From an uncultured Roseibium sp. (GTDB lineage Bacteria > Pseudomonadota > Alphaproteobacteria > Rhizobiales > Stappiaceae): a stretch of DNA of 64,000 bases. Shown piece after piece: positions 26,759-35,801 of the stretch. The notes under the pieces were generated by a model. The model ran no database searches, was not told the DNA's origin, and was given only the letters and a program-made list of their open reading frames with translations. Location of the stretch: contig NZ_CANLVF010000001.1 of NCBI RefSeq assembly GCF_947494555.1, positions 248,001-312,000 of the forward strand, given 5' to 3'. A program made the position numbers and the translations under genes. Position 1 is the stretch's first letter. Each line of letters starts with the position of its first letter.

Positions 26759-28666
26759 ATGGTCTCCACATCTGCCAATTCCGGCGATAATCTTTCCGAC
26801 ATTCTCGTGCAGGCCGATTCCGCAACGGATTATGATGACCTGAAAATGCTGCAAGCGCAGCTGCAGTCTCTGTTGGCGGAGGGTTTTGTGGCGGCGGACA
26901 AAGCGCCCCGTGCCTTTGCGCCGGCACTTGAGATGACGCCGAAGTTTCGCGCCAGGTATTTTCCGGACGAGGCGGAAGGACTGGAACTCGCGGGTTTTGA
27001 AGGTGGATTTGGCGGTTTTATCGGGGGCGTTGCCATCGATGTGGCAAACGCACTTGCCAGCGCTGAGCGCCGCGTCGCCTATCGGCTCAAGACATTCTTT
27101 GGTTTCGATGGCATCCGCCTTGTAGAGGAGGGGGACAGCTGGACGCAATATCCAGTACGGCTGGAAGATATCGTCGATCAGCTTGGAGAAAACAGCGACA
27201 TCGCAATCTACTCGGTCGGTGCGGCAGGCGATCTTGTTTCCAATATGGCGGCTCAGAAGCAGTACCTCAAAGCTCTGCGCAAAACGGGCGCGTCAGGCAT
27301 GATCCTGTCGGGTGGCGGGAATGATTTTTTCGGCGAGTTCGAGAAGGTGCTGCTCGAATTTTCACCGGGCAAGAAACCCGCTGACCTCATAGACGCGTCC
27401 GCCTTCGATCCTGTCTTCAATACCGTGATGAGCAGTTTCCAGACAATCCTGTCCGATGTTGCGACACACCATCCGGGTGTCATGGTTTTCGGACACGGCT
27501 ACGACCTGCCGTTTCCGCAGGAAGATGGCAACTGGATCGGTCCCGCGCTGATCAGCAAAGGAATACCGCTCGCTGTCGGACGCGACGTATTGAAAGTGAT
27601 CATGGATCGCTTCAACGTCGCCCTGAAGCGATTGGCCAATGTGAACGCCAATTTTACTGTCAGCGACCTGCGCGGCAAAGTCGACAAGGGGCAGAACAGC
27701 TGGTTCGACGAGCTGCACCCGAAAAATGCAGGCTATGGCCGTGCAGCAGCGATTATCGAGGAGGCCATTCGAGCCCGGCTGGAGGGTGGAACGGAGGCCG
27801 CGATGGTTGCGCCGGCTCTCGAGGGAGCAGGATGGCAGCCCTCTGCTGAGCCGGTCAGTCAGGATGGCGCTTCCGCCACCCCAACCGCGATCGCAAGTTC
27901 GGGTGACGTTTCCAACGGTCATATGATTGCGGGCTATGACGGTGAGGGCGGCGACGGTTTTCTCTGGGCTCTGGCGCGAAGCGAGGCGCGCTTTGCAGGC
28001 ACATTCACCGGCGTCGGCTCCGGCGCCCAGGCAGATGCAGACGAAAGCGGCGAACTCTTTGACGAAGATCCCGACGTTCCGTTTGCGTTTACGAATATGG
28101 GATCAAATGTTGAACTCAATTTCGGTTTCCTGAAAAAGCTTTTCGAAGACGGGTCAACTCAAGGAGGGGTACGAGCCGTGCCGCCTACGGCCGGCGGGTT
28201 CGACCATAAGGCTTTCATTGATTTTGTCGAAAGCCTGGGCTTGCGGCATTTCACGCCGGCAGAGTTTCTCGTTCTGGGTGGCAACAACGGACCGGGCGGT
28301 AAGGGGGAGGGGCTGAATACGCTTCCACCGCGCGCTCTCTGGCCCAATATCGCCAACACTGCCAGGATGCTGGACGAAATTCGCGACCGGCTCGGAACGG
28401 CGGTATTTATCAGTTCCGCCTATCGATCACCCGCCTATAACGAAGCGATCGACGGGAAGACATCCTCTCAGCACCTGAAATTCTCCGCCTTCGACTGGGC
28501 GGCGGCAAGCGGAAGCGTTGCGCATTGGCGGGACGTTGCGCGGTCGGTTCGAGCCGACAACCCGGCATGGGTTGCCGGTATCGGTTTCTACCCGGGGCTC
28601 AAACCGGGCAGCAGCAAATTCATTCATGTGGATACCGGCTTCAAGGTTCGCGACTGGACCGGATAG
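26759..28666 (+). CDS. SGNH hydrolase and M15 peptidase fusion protein
   Basis: This is a 635-residue two-enzyme protein with no signal peptide. Residues about 105-335 are an SGNH/GDSL hydrolase: GDSW at 125-128 (Ser127 nucleophile), GGGND at 185-189, and DELHP with Asp318 and His320. A linker of about 130 Gly/Ala-rich residues follows. The last 170 residues are an M15-type D-Ala-D-Ala peptidase (SSAYRSPAYN, SSQHLKFSAFDW with zinc His and Asp, and FIHVD). Together they could remove ester groups from and cut peptidoglycan peptides. The next gene, 72 bases on, is another multi-enzyme fusion. I infer a secreted or injected cell-wall-attacking effector; export is not shown. Confidence 0.8.
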   Translation: MVSTSANSGDNLSDILVQADSATDYDDLKMLQAQLQSLLAEGFVAADKAPRAFAPALEMTPKFRARYFPDEAEGLELAGFEGGFGGFIGGVAIDVANALASAERRVAYRLKTFFGFDGIRLVEEGDSWTQYPVRLEDIVDQLGENSDIAIYSVGAAGDLVSNMAAQKQYLKALRKTGASGMILSGGGNDFFGEFEKVLLEFSPGKKPADLIDASAFDPVFNTVMSSFQTILSDVATHHPGVMVFGHGYDLPFPQEDGNWIGPALISKGIPLAVGRDVLKVIMDRFNVALKRLANVNANFTVSDLRGKVDKGQNSWFDELHPKNAGYGRAAAIIEEAIRARLEGGTEAAMVAPALEGAGWQPSAEPVSQDGASATPTAIASSGDVSNGHMIAGYDGEGGDGFLWALARSEARFAGTFTGVGSGAQADADESGELFDEDPDVPFAFTNMGSNVELNFGFLKKLFEDGSTQGGVRAVPPTAGGFDHKAFIDFVESLGLRHFTPAEFLVLGGNNGPGGKGEGLNTLPPRALWPNIANTARMLDEIRDRLGTAVFISSAYRSPAYNEAIDGKTSSQHLKFSAFDWAAASGSVAHWRDVARSVRADNPAWVAGIGFYPGLKPGSSKFIHVDTGFKVRDWTG

Positions 28667-28738
28667 GTCAGGCCAACCGCCGCTTTTCGTCAGGACGCGC
28701 GAACAAAATTTTCAAATTGCATTTTCGGGAATTCACTC

Positions 28739-31531
28739 ATGGCTAAGAACACACGGAAACAGAATTCAGAGGTAGATTTTCTTGCGGACTGGAGCGACCT
28801 GCGCGCCTTCAGCGACCTGGAAAGCAATGCGAAAGTCGACAATCTCCCGAGTATGCTTGCGCAATGGCGCGAAGATCTGTCGTCCATTGGAGGTGTAGAA
28901 GCGACCGTTGGCGTTCTGGAGACAGCCCAGGCAGGTCTTGTCTCCATATTGGCGAAACGGAGCAGGGCGGTCTGTCGAATTACCGTTAGCGGGGATGATC
29001 TGTTGGACTTTGCTAATCGTCCAGCATCCCAGTGGCACGGTACCGGCTTCCTGGTCGCGCCTAACCTCCTATTGACCAACCATCACGTGCTGAATGACGT
29101 AAAAGTCGCCCAAAATGCAAAGGCGGAATTCAACTACCAGATCACTGAAGAAGATATTCTGGATGGCCCGCCGGACAGCGCGCCGCCTGCGGTGAGCTTC
29201 AGTCTCAATCCGGATCGGCTTTTTGTTACAAGCAAAGTCGGCGAACTGGATTTTACCTTTGTCTGGATTGAGGCCGAGGCAGCTCGACAATTCGGAGCCA
29301 TTCCGATGACGCGTGGATCTTTCACCATCAGCAAGGGAGAGCCGACCTACATCGTGCACCACCCGGAAGGCAAGCCGAAGCGGATTTCGCTGGATGACAC
29401 CGAGGTGATGTCGATAAACACCGCGATGCTGCTTTATGCTGCGGACACGGCGCGCGGGTCGTCCGGCGCACCTGTCTTTTGTGACCGTGGCCGACTGGTA
29501 GCTCTGCACCACGCCTGGCAATCCGTTAGCAAAGTTCGGGAAAAGTTCCCGACATTAACCGGTTATCTCAACGACGGCGGCAGGACGGATGTCGTGAACG
29601 AAGGCATCAAACTCTCTGCGATCGCAATCGATCTGGAGCGGCGGATCGCCGAGGGTGGAGAGGAAGCCAGCCAGGCTGCGACCGTATTGAGCGCGTTTAA
29701 TGGTTCCGACTCGCTTACCGGTCTATTCGGCAGTCTGGGACGTTATGTTCCGCCGGTTGAAGAAGATGCGTCAGAAGCGTCGACCGTCGATGATAAAGCA
29801 CCTTCAGCCTATGAGAAGGTGGTTCAGGTCTATAATGGCAGCGAGCAGGATATCGACATAGGTGCGTGGAACATCGAGTGGTTCAATCGCGACTATGGGA
29901 ACAAAGGCAAACTCGAACGGGTCGCAACGGTCATTACAGATCTCAATCTCGATATCTGGGCGTTGGTCGAAGTTTCGAAGCCTGCGGTCGAAGCGCTGCT
30001 TAAGCAGTTAAAGGACAAATATAAGCAAGAATACATGGCTGCATATTCCGAGCCTGAAGCGAAACCGGGCAAACAAACGACGGCCGTCATCTGGCGTCCT
30101 AATGTTGTCGAAGGCGAACGTGTTCACTGGCCAGAGAAAATCAACGGTCTTTTCCAGGCTCACAGCAAGGACGATCTGAATCTTGAGGCCGTTCACGGCA
30201 AGATTTTCAACCGCTACCCGGGTCTTTTCCGTTTCAAGCTGAAAAGCGAAACCAAGGCATTTGATTTTTATCTTGTCCCTCTTCACCTGAAGGCGAAAGG
30301 CGAGGGGAGCTTACGCCGTCGACTGGCTTCAAAGGTCCTGGCCTATGCCGTCGATCAGATGATCAACGAGCACGGAGCGGACAAGGATTGGGTATTATTG
30401 GGTGACTTCAACGCGACGCTCGCGACCAAGGATTTCGATCCACTGAAATCAGCGAACTTTGTACCGCTTTCCGCAGAAGATGAGAAAAACGGAGCTTTCA
30501 CCTATCTGAAGGCCCCCTATAAAAGCCTGATCGACAATATTTTCCTTTCTGCCAACATGAATAAATACGCCGATGAGGACGATTTTTTCATCGTTGCGCG
30601 CGACAAGGTCGTCAGCCGGTTCGTTCAGGATACCTCCGACCACCTTCCGATTGCGCTACGGCTGTCCCTGACGCATCTGCCTGATGGGAATGTGGAAATG
30701 GGCTCGGTGCTGGACGATACCGGCGCTGTGGCAAATGTCGAGGATGCCTTCGCAGCGCTCCTCTCGAGCGCCGGACTGCCACAACCGGTCACGGATCGAG
30801 GCGGCAGCGCCGGCGCATCGGTCAACACGCGCGGGCTGCCGGTATCCGCCATGCTTGAAACCACGTCGTCCATCGCGTCGTGGCCGACACTCCACTGGCA
30901 AGTGACAGGATTGACGAAGTCTGCGTTTTTTAAAGCCAACAACGCACCCTTCCAGGTCCTGTTGAGCCATGTTAACTCTGATCTGGCGAAGCGATACGGC
31001 GGCGCGGCCAATCCGGTCACACCTGAGGATGTCGCGGTGTTGCTGATGGTGGAAGCCGGCGTATCTGCAGGCGGTATCATGGATCCCGACTTCGTTCACT
31101 CCAACGGGGAATTCGGGATATTCCCTCTTCCCAAAAATATCGAGTTCTGGGTTGGTAAGGGCGCACCGGCCTATGACCAGCCGATGAGTGTCGATGAAAA
31201 CATCCGCTACTATCTGGCATATCTCGGTGCCCTGAAAAACAAGGCTGTGAAAAACGCGAGCGGCCTGGTGCTATACCCGGGTCTGTTCACATACCCCGGT
31301 ATTGCAGGCAGTGCAGAAAAGTCGGCGAAACTGCTCGCCGGAATCGTTCACGGGTATTTTTGGAGTGGAAACTATGGTGGCGCAAATCCGCCGATGAGCC
31401 ATATCCTGAACGGATATGCAGATGATCGCCCGATCGACCAGATCATGGCGACAACCGGCTACGTTCATGCGGGCAAGTCGCTGATGGCTAACCGACAGAA
31501 GAACATAGTGGCAGGGCTGGCGCTCGTGTGA
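28739..31531 (+). CDS. Trypsin-like protease, EEP nuclease and lysozyme-like triple fusion
   Basis: This is a 930-residue protein with no signal peptide and no membrane helix. Residues about 75-300 are a V8/trypsin-like serine protease: TNHHVL with His116, LDFTFV with Asp171, and RGSSGAPVF with Ser242. Residues about 373-645 are an endonuclease/exonuclease/phosphatase domain: GAWNIEWF with Asn378, Glu411, His516, GDFNA with Asp556 and Asn558, and SDHLP with Asp634 and His635. The last 230 residues look lysozyme-like (LLMVEAGVSAGG with candidate Glu772, then GEFGIFPLP); that call is weaker. It follows the SGNH-M15 gene by 72 bases and probably shares its transcript. Protein, nucleic acid and wall attack in one chain suggests an effector or scavenging enzyme. 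Confidence 0.8.
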   Translation: MAKNTRKQNSEVDFLADWSDLRAFSDLESNAKVDNLPSMLAQWREDLSSIGGVEATVGVLETAQAGLVSILAKRSRAVCRITVSGDDLLDFANRPASQWHGTGFLVAPNLLLTNHHVLNDVKVAQNAKAEFNYQITEEDILDGPPDSAPPAVSFSLNPDRLFVTSKVGELDFTFVWIEAEAARQFGAIPMTRGSFTISKGEPTYIVHHPEGKPKRISLDDTEVMSINTAMLLYAADTARGSSGAPVFCDRGRLVALHHAWQSVSKVREKFPTLTGYLNDGGRTDVVNEGIKLSAIAIDLERRIAEGGEEASQAATVLSAFNGSDSLTGLFGSLGRYVPPVEEDASEASTVDDKAPSAYEKVVQVYNGSEQDIDIGAWNIEWFNRDYGNKGKLERVATVITDLNLDIWALVEVSKPAVEALLKQLKDKYKQEYMAAYSEPEAKPGKQTTAVIWRPNVVEGERVHWPEKINGLFQAHSKDDLNLEAVHGKIFNRYPGLFRFKLKSETKAFDFYLVPLHLKAKGEGSLRRRLASKVLAYAVDQMINEHGADKDWVLLGDFNATLATKDFDPLKSANFVPLSAEDEKNGAFTYLKAPYKSLIDNIFLSANMNKYADEDDFFIVARDKVVSRFVQDTSDHLPIALRLSLTHLPDGNVEMGSVLDDTGAVANVEDAFAALLSSAGLPQPVTDRGGSAGASVNTRGLPVSAMLETTSSIASWPTLHWQVTGLTKSAFFKANNAPFQVLLSHVNSDLAKRYGGAANPVTPEDVAVLLMVEAGVSAGGIMDPDFVHSNGEFGIFPLPKNIEFWVGKGAPAYDQPMSVDENIRYYLAYLGALKNKAVKNASGLVLYPGLFTYPGIAGSAEKSAKLLAGIVHGYFWSGNYGGANPPMSHILNGYADDRPIDQIMATTGYVHAGKSLMANRQKNIVAGLALV

Positions 31532-31710
31532 CCTTGTGTCAGCGCCTGCAAATCCGGGTACAATTGAAACATGTCCTGAAACAAGGCTGAAAAGAGCAGT
31601 CCACATACTGGTTAAGTCGGCAATGCCGCCGACCGTAAAAACCAAATGGAGACTACCAAGTGAAGAGGATATCACTTGCGCCTGAGCCGCTTTTTCTGCG
31701 GAGCATATGG

Positions 31711-31902
31711 ATGAACAAGGCAATTTACGACGCACTGTCAAAGCTGTCGCCAAACAACGCGCGACCGTTAGATTTGCGGGCGGATGGCGACATCAAAGAT
31801 GACGTGTCCACCACACGCCGCGAAACATGTCATGTTCTGTCAAGCGTTTCCGGCAAGGCCGATACCCAGGATGATGAACCTGGCAACATGAAGCGCCGCT
31901 GA
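31711..31902 (+). CDS. Possible small protein after the triple-fusion gene
   Basis: This 63-codon open frame (MNKAIYDALSKL start) has GGAG 7 bases before the ATG and lies 179 bases after the triple-fusion gene on the same strand. It is hydrophilic and has no recognised motif. It could be a small partner of the fusion protein or simply chance; the codon use is not strongly coding-like. I give it low weight. Confidence 0.28.
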   Translation: MNKAIYDALSKLSPNNARPLDLRADGDIKDDVSTTRRETCHVLSSVSGKADTQDDEPGNMKRR

Positions 31903-31966
31903 GTGAACCGTCTGACCAACATCGTTCAATGTTTTTCGTCGCGAAACTGATTTGCCAGTCGAGCCA

Positions 31967-33064
31967 TTAACCGTCGAACGGACCAAATGGTTTCAGAGCC
32001 GGTGGCCTTCGAACATCAACATCCGGGGTCTTGAGTTTGTCGATGGTGCGAAACAAACGGCGCATAATGAGTTTCCGCGCCGGTGTGAACTTCGGATCCT
32101 CGAAGTCGAACGGCTTGGTATCTGCATCCCAGTGAATCAGATAGACGACTTTTGGGTCAATCGCGTCCAGAACCTTTTGCCAGTACCGCTTGGTGGCACG
32201 GTAGCCGTGTATATCCAGCCCGCCAATGCTCAAAAAGAGCGTGCTGACATTCTCGGGAGGGTCTTCGATCAGGCCTTCCAGGTTGCCTGCCGAGGGAATG
32301 ATCAAAAGCCGTCGGTCGTCATGTTCGATGAGGACGTTGAAACTCGTACCCAGTCGGAATGCGCGCAAGGACGCGGGAAAGCTCAACTTTTTGTCAGTCG
32401 TTCCATTGGCCAGAACTGTTCCGAAGAAGCGAATATGTTGTCCCCTGAGGAGTGTCACCCTGAAGGCACCGGTGTCTTCCAATACCCGCCGGTTGGCATT
32501 GTCCGACAGAAAAGGCGGCTGCATGTTTGGCGTTTTCCACTGTCTCAGGCCCAACGCGCCCGATGACAACTTCTCACTGGCCTTGACTACGGCGCGTATC
32601 GACTCGTCTGCGATGATTTTTGTGCCCGACCAAAGGGCAAGGACCCCTGCATCCAGCGCGTGGTCGTAGTGTCTGTGAACTGGGATGATGACTTTGAGCT
32701 CCTTGCCGTTCCGGCACTGCTCTTGTATGCGCGCGTCGTCCGTTGCGCCGGGACAGATGCCAGTGTTTCGAACCATCTCCGAAATCTGCGTCAAATCCGG
32801 TGAGAAACGGCCCCAGAGCGGGTTGTAAGCCTGACGTGAGAAAAAGCCATCAATCAGTATCTGGCTCTTTCCGTCATCGAAAAGAAAGGTGCTCGATCCG
32901 TAGAACCGTGCAGATAGGTCGTCAGCCCATACCGATTTACCGACAGCGATCATCGCGGTCATGAAGATGATCGCAGGCAGGCCTAAAAAATCGCATCGCT
33001 TTAGCAAATCATGAAACATAAAGAACCGGTCACTTACTGATGTTGTTCTTGCCGGGAGGCTCAT
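31967..33064 (-). CDS. Exported metallo-beta-lactamase-fold hydrolase
   Basis: This is a 365-residue protein with an N-terminal hydrophobic segment (LGLPAIIFMTAMIAVG) that ends in VWA, so it is probably exported to the periplasm or anchored in the membrane. The metal motif of the fold is PVHRHYDHALD (H-x-H-x-D-H pattern), with later histidines in RGQHIRFFG and YLIHWD. A shorter start at 33019 would give a more normal signal-peptide length, but neither start has a strong ribosome site. Four cysteines are present in the mature part. The substrate is unknown. The gene is convergent with the effector-like genes and codirectional with the CGNR gene. Confidence 0.82.
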   Translation of the reverse strand: MSLPARTTSVSDRFFMFHDLLKRCDFLGLPAIIFMTAMIAVGKSVWADDLSARFYGSSTFLFDDGKSQILIDGFFSRQAYNPLWGRFSPDLTQISEMVRNTGICPGATDDARIQEQCRNGKELKVIIPVHRHYDHALDAGVLALWSGTKIIADESIRAVVKASEKLSSGALGLRQWKTPNMQPPFLSDNANRRVLEDTGAFRVTLLRGQHIRFFGTVLANGTTDKKLSFPASLRAFRLGTSFNVLIEHDDRRLLIIPSAGNLEGLIEDPPENVSTLFLSIGGLDIHGYRATKRYWQKVLDAIDPKVVYLIHWDADTKPFDFEDPKFTPARKLIMRRLFRTIDKLKTPDVDVRRPPALKPFGPFDG

Positions 33065-33190
33065 TGCCCAATTGTAATCGCCTTCCGGGTCTTTGTTCAG
33101 ACTACACCAATAAAGCGTGTTCGACTTTTGAATTTTTTCCGATGTACCGGCCGGGTGATTACGGGAAACGATACTGATCCACGCCTCGAC

Positions 33191-33718
33191 CTAAGCCCTT
33201 TTATCGCGAGTTCTGGCGTAGTGGCGCGCTGCCTTGGCCCTGTTTCCGCAGCTTTCCATACTGCACCAGGTGCGTCTGCCGTTCTTGGTTTCATCTACGA
33301 ACAGCCATCCGCAATTGTCACCCGGGCACATCTTGATACGTTCTTGCTCCCGCTTGTCGGACAGGATCGAAACGGCGGAAGCAGCAATGAGCGCGGCGAT
33401 TGACTGGTCGAAAGGCAAGGAAACGCCGGGATCGGCAGCTGAAAAATCAAGGCTCTGAACGATGTTCAATACGTCGTTGCCAGTCCGCTTCAAGACGAGT
33501 TGCCTCAGCATATAGCGAAAATCGATCAGACCTGCGAGATCGGTTACCGGCTCGGTATGCTCGAGGCTCAACGCCCGCAGCCAGTGTTCCAAGTCGGCAA
33601 CATTTGTAAGTTTTTCATGGGCGATTTCGTCGCCGGACGTCCAGTCGGCGGTGTTGACAAAGTCGAGTGCCAGGCGGCCGCCAACCAGTCTTATCGGGTG
33701 TCCTTGAGAATAGCTCAT
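33191..33718 (-). CDS. CGNR zinc-finger (ABATE) transcriptional regulator
   Basis: This is a 175-residue regulator. The N-terminal ABATE domain begins LVGGRLALDFVNTADW, and the C-terminal CGNR zinc finger shows CPGDNCGWLFVDETKNG, RRTWCSMESCGNRAKAARHY, with the four zinc cysteines and the family name motif. It is divergent from azlC, and two near-identical inverted repeats lie in the 92-base gap. I infer that it represses azlCD and itself; such arrangements next to exporters are common for the family. The inducer may be a branched-chain or other hydrophobic amino acid, which is a guess from the neighbours. Confidence 0.92.
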   Translation of the reverse strand: MSYSQGHPIRLVGGRLALDFVNTADWTSGDEIAHEKLTNVADLEHWLRALSLEHTEPVTDLAGLIDFRYMLRQLVLKRTGNDVLNIVQSLDFSAADPGVSLPFDQSIAALIAASAVSILSDKREQERIKMCPGDNCGWLFVDETKNGRRTWCSMESCGNRAKAARHYARTRDKRA

Positions 33719-33726
33719 GTGCCATT

Positions 33727-33746
33727 CTAACCACTGTAGAGGTTGA
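33727..33746. promoter_or_regulatory. CGNR operator, copy 1
   Basis: CTAACC at 33727-33732, an 8-base spacer, and GGTTGA at 33741-33746 form an inverted repeat of the same shape as copy 2, 40 bases away. It begins 9 bases before the CGNR start on the other strand, where it could block expression of the regulator itself. Confidence 0.6.
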
Positions 33747-33766
33747 CAGGCAATTCGAATTCCTTT

Positions 33767-33786
33767 CTAACCGTTGTTATGGTTAG
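33767..33786. promoter_or_regulatory. CGNR operator, copy 2
   Basis: CTAACC at 33767-33772, an 8-base spacer, and GGTTAG at 33781-33786 form a perfect 6-base inverted repeat, 25 bases before the azlC ATG. Copies 1 and 2 are exactly 40 bases apart, close to four helical turns, so two dimers could bind on one face. Confidence 0.65.
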
Positions 33787-33810
33787 TGTGAGAGTGTGAG
33801 ACGAATACCG

Positions 33811-34503
33811 ATGGCCAATATTCTGTTCACGCGAGCAGGGGTTCTGAAGGGGATGCAAAGGCTATTGCCAGTGAGCCTGTTTGTGGTCCCGTTTGGCATC
33901 GCATATGGGGTCGCTGCGACCGAACAGGGCCTGGGGCCGTTTCAGGCAACGGCGATGAGTGGTCTGGTTTTCACCGCAACCGCCCAATTCGCGGCTCTGG
34001 ATTTTCTGGAAGAACCCATCGCCTTTTTTTCACTTGGCCTGGTCGTGCTGGCTTTGAGCGGGCGGCACATCATCATGAGCGCTGCTCTTTCCAGGTGGAT
34101 CAACCAGCTGCCGGTCAAACGGCGTTTGGTGACACTTGCATTTTTGAGCGATGCGAACTTCGCGGATTTTCAAACGTCGCTTCAACGCGGTGAAAACGAT
34201 CTCGGCACACTTCTGGGCGGGGGGCTGATGCTATGGCTCGCCTGGGTCGGCAGCACGGCGGCTGGCGCTTTTGGTGGCGACCTTATCGGCAAGACCGACC
34301 ACCTGGGCTTTGATGTCGTTATGATCTGCTTCTTCGCGGCCACCGTTTTCGGAGCCGTGCGCAGTTCGACCAGAATGTTCCTGCCGGTTGTTGCTGCAAT
34401 GGCCGTTTCGGCCTTGACCTACACGATTTTGCCGACGGGTTGGAATATCATTTTCGCGGCATTGGTCGGCGGCGCCGTGGCCGTTGTGTACCATGCTGAG
34501 TGA
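33811..34503 (+). CDS. azlC: AzlC family branched-chain amino acid exporter, large subunit
   Basis: This is an inner-membrane protein of 230 residues with about six hydrophobic segments. I chose the ATG at 33811 over a GTG five codons upstream. Family motifs are visible: PFGIAYGV early, MSGLVFTATAQFAAL, then SGRHIIMSAALS and FLSDANFA. AzlC with AzlD exports branched-chain amino acids or analogues. The azlD gene overlaps its 3' end by 11 bases, so the two are translationally coupled. The divergent CGNR regulator and its paired operators probably control the pair. Confidence 0.92.
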   Translation: MANILFTRAGVLKGMQRLLPVSLFVVPFGIAYGVAATEQGLGPFQATAMSGLVFTATAQFAALDFLEEPIAFFSLGLVVLALSGRHIIMSAALSRWINQLPVKRRLVTLAFLSDANFADFQTSLQRGENDLGTLLGGGLMLWLAWVGSTAAGAFGGDLIGKTDHLGFDVVMICFFAATVFGAVRSSTRMFLPVVAAMAVSALTYTILPTGWNIIFAALVGGAVAVVYHAE

Positions 34504-34801
34504 CGGGTCATACATTCTCATGGTCACGGTCATGGCTGCCGCGGCTTTTTTGACCCGAATTGCGGGGTCCGTATTCATGGCCTGGGTTGCCCTTACACCA
34601 AAATCCGAACGCTTTCTGGAAGGTTTGTCTGTCTCGGTGATCGCGGCACTCGTGGCCTCGCTTCTGATGTCCGGAGACGTCAAGACCGGTGTTGCAACCT
34701 TGTTGGCGCTCATTGCAATGGCGCTGTTCCGGAGTGTCGTTTGGGCAATGCTGGCAGGCATGATTTGCGCCGCTGCTTATTCATTTGTTTTTTCGCTTTG
34801 A
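34493..34801 (+). CDS. azlD: AzlD family branched-chain amino acid exporter, small subunit
   Basis: This is a small membrane protein of 102 residues with about four hydrophobic segments (ILMVTVMAAAAFLTRIAG, VIAALVASLLM and two more). The start is the ATG at 34493, inside the end of azlC, a coupled overlap usual for this pair. TRIAGS near the N-terminus and the PKSERFLE loop fit AzlD. It completes the two-subunit exporter. It is convergent with the methyltransferase gene, whose stop lies 42 bases away. Confidence 0.9.
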   Translation: MLSDGSYILMVTVMAAAAFLTRIAGSVFMAWVALTPKSERFLEGLSVSVIAALVASLLMSGDVKTGVATLLALIAMALFRSVVWAMLAGMICAAAYSFVFSL

Positions 34802-34843
34802 CAGGGCCTCGTTCGAAGCCAGCGACAAAGGAAAGTCCGACCT

Positions 34844-35659
34844 TCAGGGACCGGCCGTCCGGGCCGAAACGATCCACACAGCCGCCTTGAATTCCACATT
34901 TGCGGTGTCAAACCGCGCGGCTAGCGCCTTGCGCAGAAGCGGTTCGATCTCTGAGCGAAGAGACGCCTTCTCGCGAACAATCTGGCCGAGTGCACCGACA
35001 CTCAGCACCACCTCAACGGTCGCATTCAAGTCACCGCACGAGACATTCGCGTCGAATGCTTCGAACGCGATCTGCGTAAATCCTGTGTTTTCAAGCAAAA
35101 CGCGCACTGTGTTCGGGTCAGAGAAACTGAATGGAGACTCGCGCACGTCATGGATGCGTCCGGCCGCTTCCACCGGAAAATAGTCGAGTTCGTTTTCCTC
35201 GAAAGTGCGCCAGCAGCAAAACGCTAGCCGGCCGCCGGGGCGGAGCAGCCGCCGGAAGTTCCCGAAGGCTGCGGTCGGATTGGCAAAACCCATCACGCCG
35301 AAGCGTGAATAAATCCCGTCAAGGCTCGCTGTCCGCAGATCAAGTACCTGTGCATCTGCCTGTATCAGCTCAATGCAAGGATCGTTTTTGCACCTTTCTT
35401 GAGCGATCGACAAAAGTGCGGGCGCAATGTCAACGCCGATCACACGTCCATTCGTCCCCACACGCTCCGAGAACTGGGTCAGGGTTTGTCCGGCCCCGCA
35501 GCCAACATCGAGAACAGTATCTCCCTGACCAGGATCGAGAACATCCATCGCGCGCAGCCCAAGGGGGGATAGTTGCCGGTCCACCAACCAGTAAACGCTT
35601 GCCAGGGATGCGGCATGGCGGGTCAGCGCCAGATCATGTTGCGAAGACGAAGAACACAT
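34844..35659 (-). CDS. Class I SAM-dependent methyltransferase
   Basis: This is a 271-residue cytoplasmic methyltransferase. The SAM-binding core is intact: motif I VLDVGCGAGQTL, then GVDIAPALL, the acidic QADAQVLDL, GIYSRFGVMGFANP and LLRPGGRLAF. The pattern resembles UbiE/MenG-like or small-molecule methyltransferases. Nothing in the sequence gives the acceptor. The gene stands alone between azlD (convergent) and an uncharacterised gene. The first codons (MCSSSSQHDLAL) look natural for a start and no alternative is needed. Confidence 0.88.
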   Translation of the reverse strand: MCSSSSQHDLALTRHAASLASVYWLVDRQLSPLGLRAMDVLDPGQGDTVLDVGCGAGQTLTQFSERVGTNGRVIGVDIAPALLSIAQERCKNDPCIELIQADAQVLDLRTASLDGIYSRFGVMGFANPTAAFGNFRRLLRPGGRLAFCCWRTFEENELDYFPVEAAGRIHDVRESPFSFSDPNTVRVLLENTGFTQIAFEAFDANVSCGDLNATVEVVLSVGALGQIVREKASLRSEIEPLLRKALAARFDTANVEFKAAVWIVSARTAGP

Positions 35660-35801
35660 GACGCATGCCTAGCAGACCGGTTCGGAACCGTCAGCAGACA
35701 ATCGCCTGATGCGAGCTAACAGCAACCTGAGGACCAGTTTTCGGTGATCCCGCAGATCGGTTTCAAACGTCACTCATGGCCGACGCAGACCACCGCCTGC
35801 A

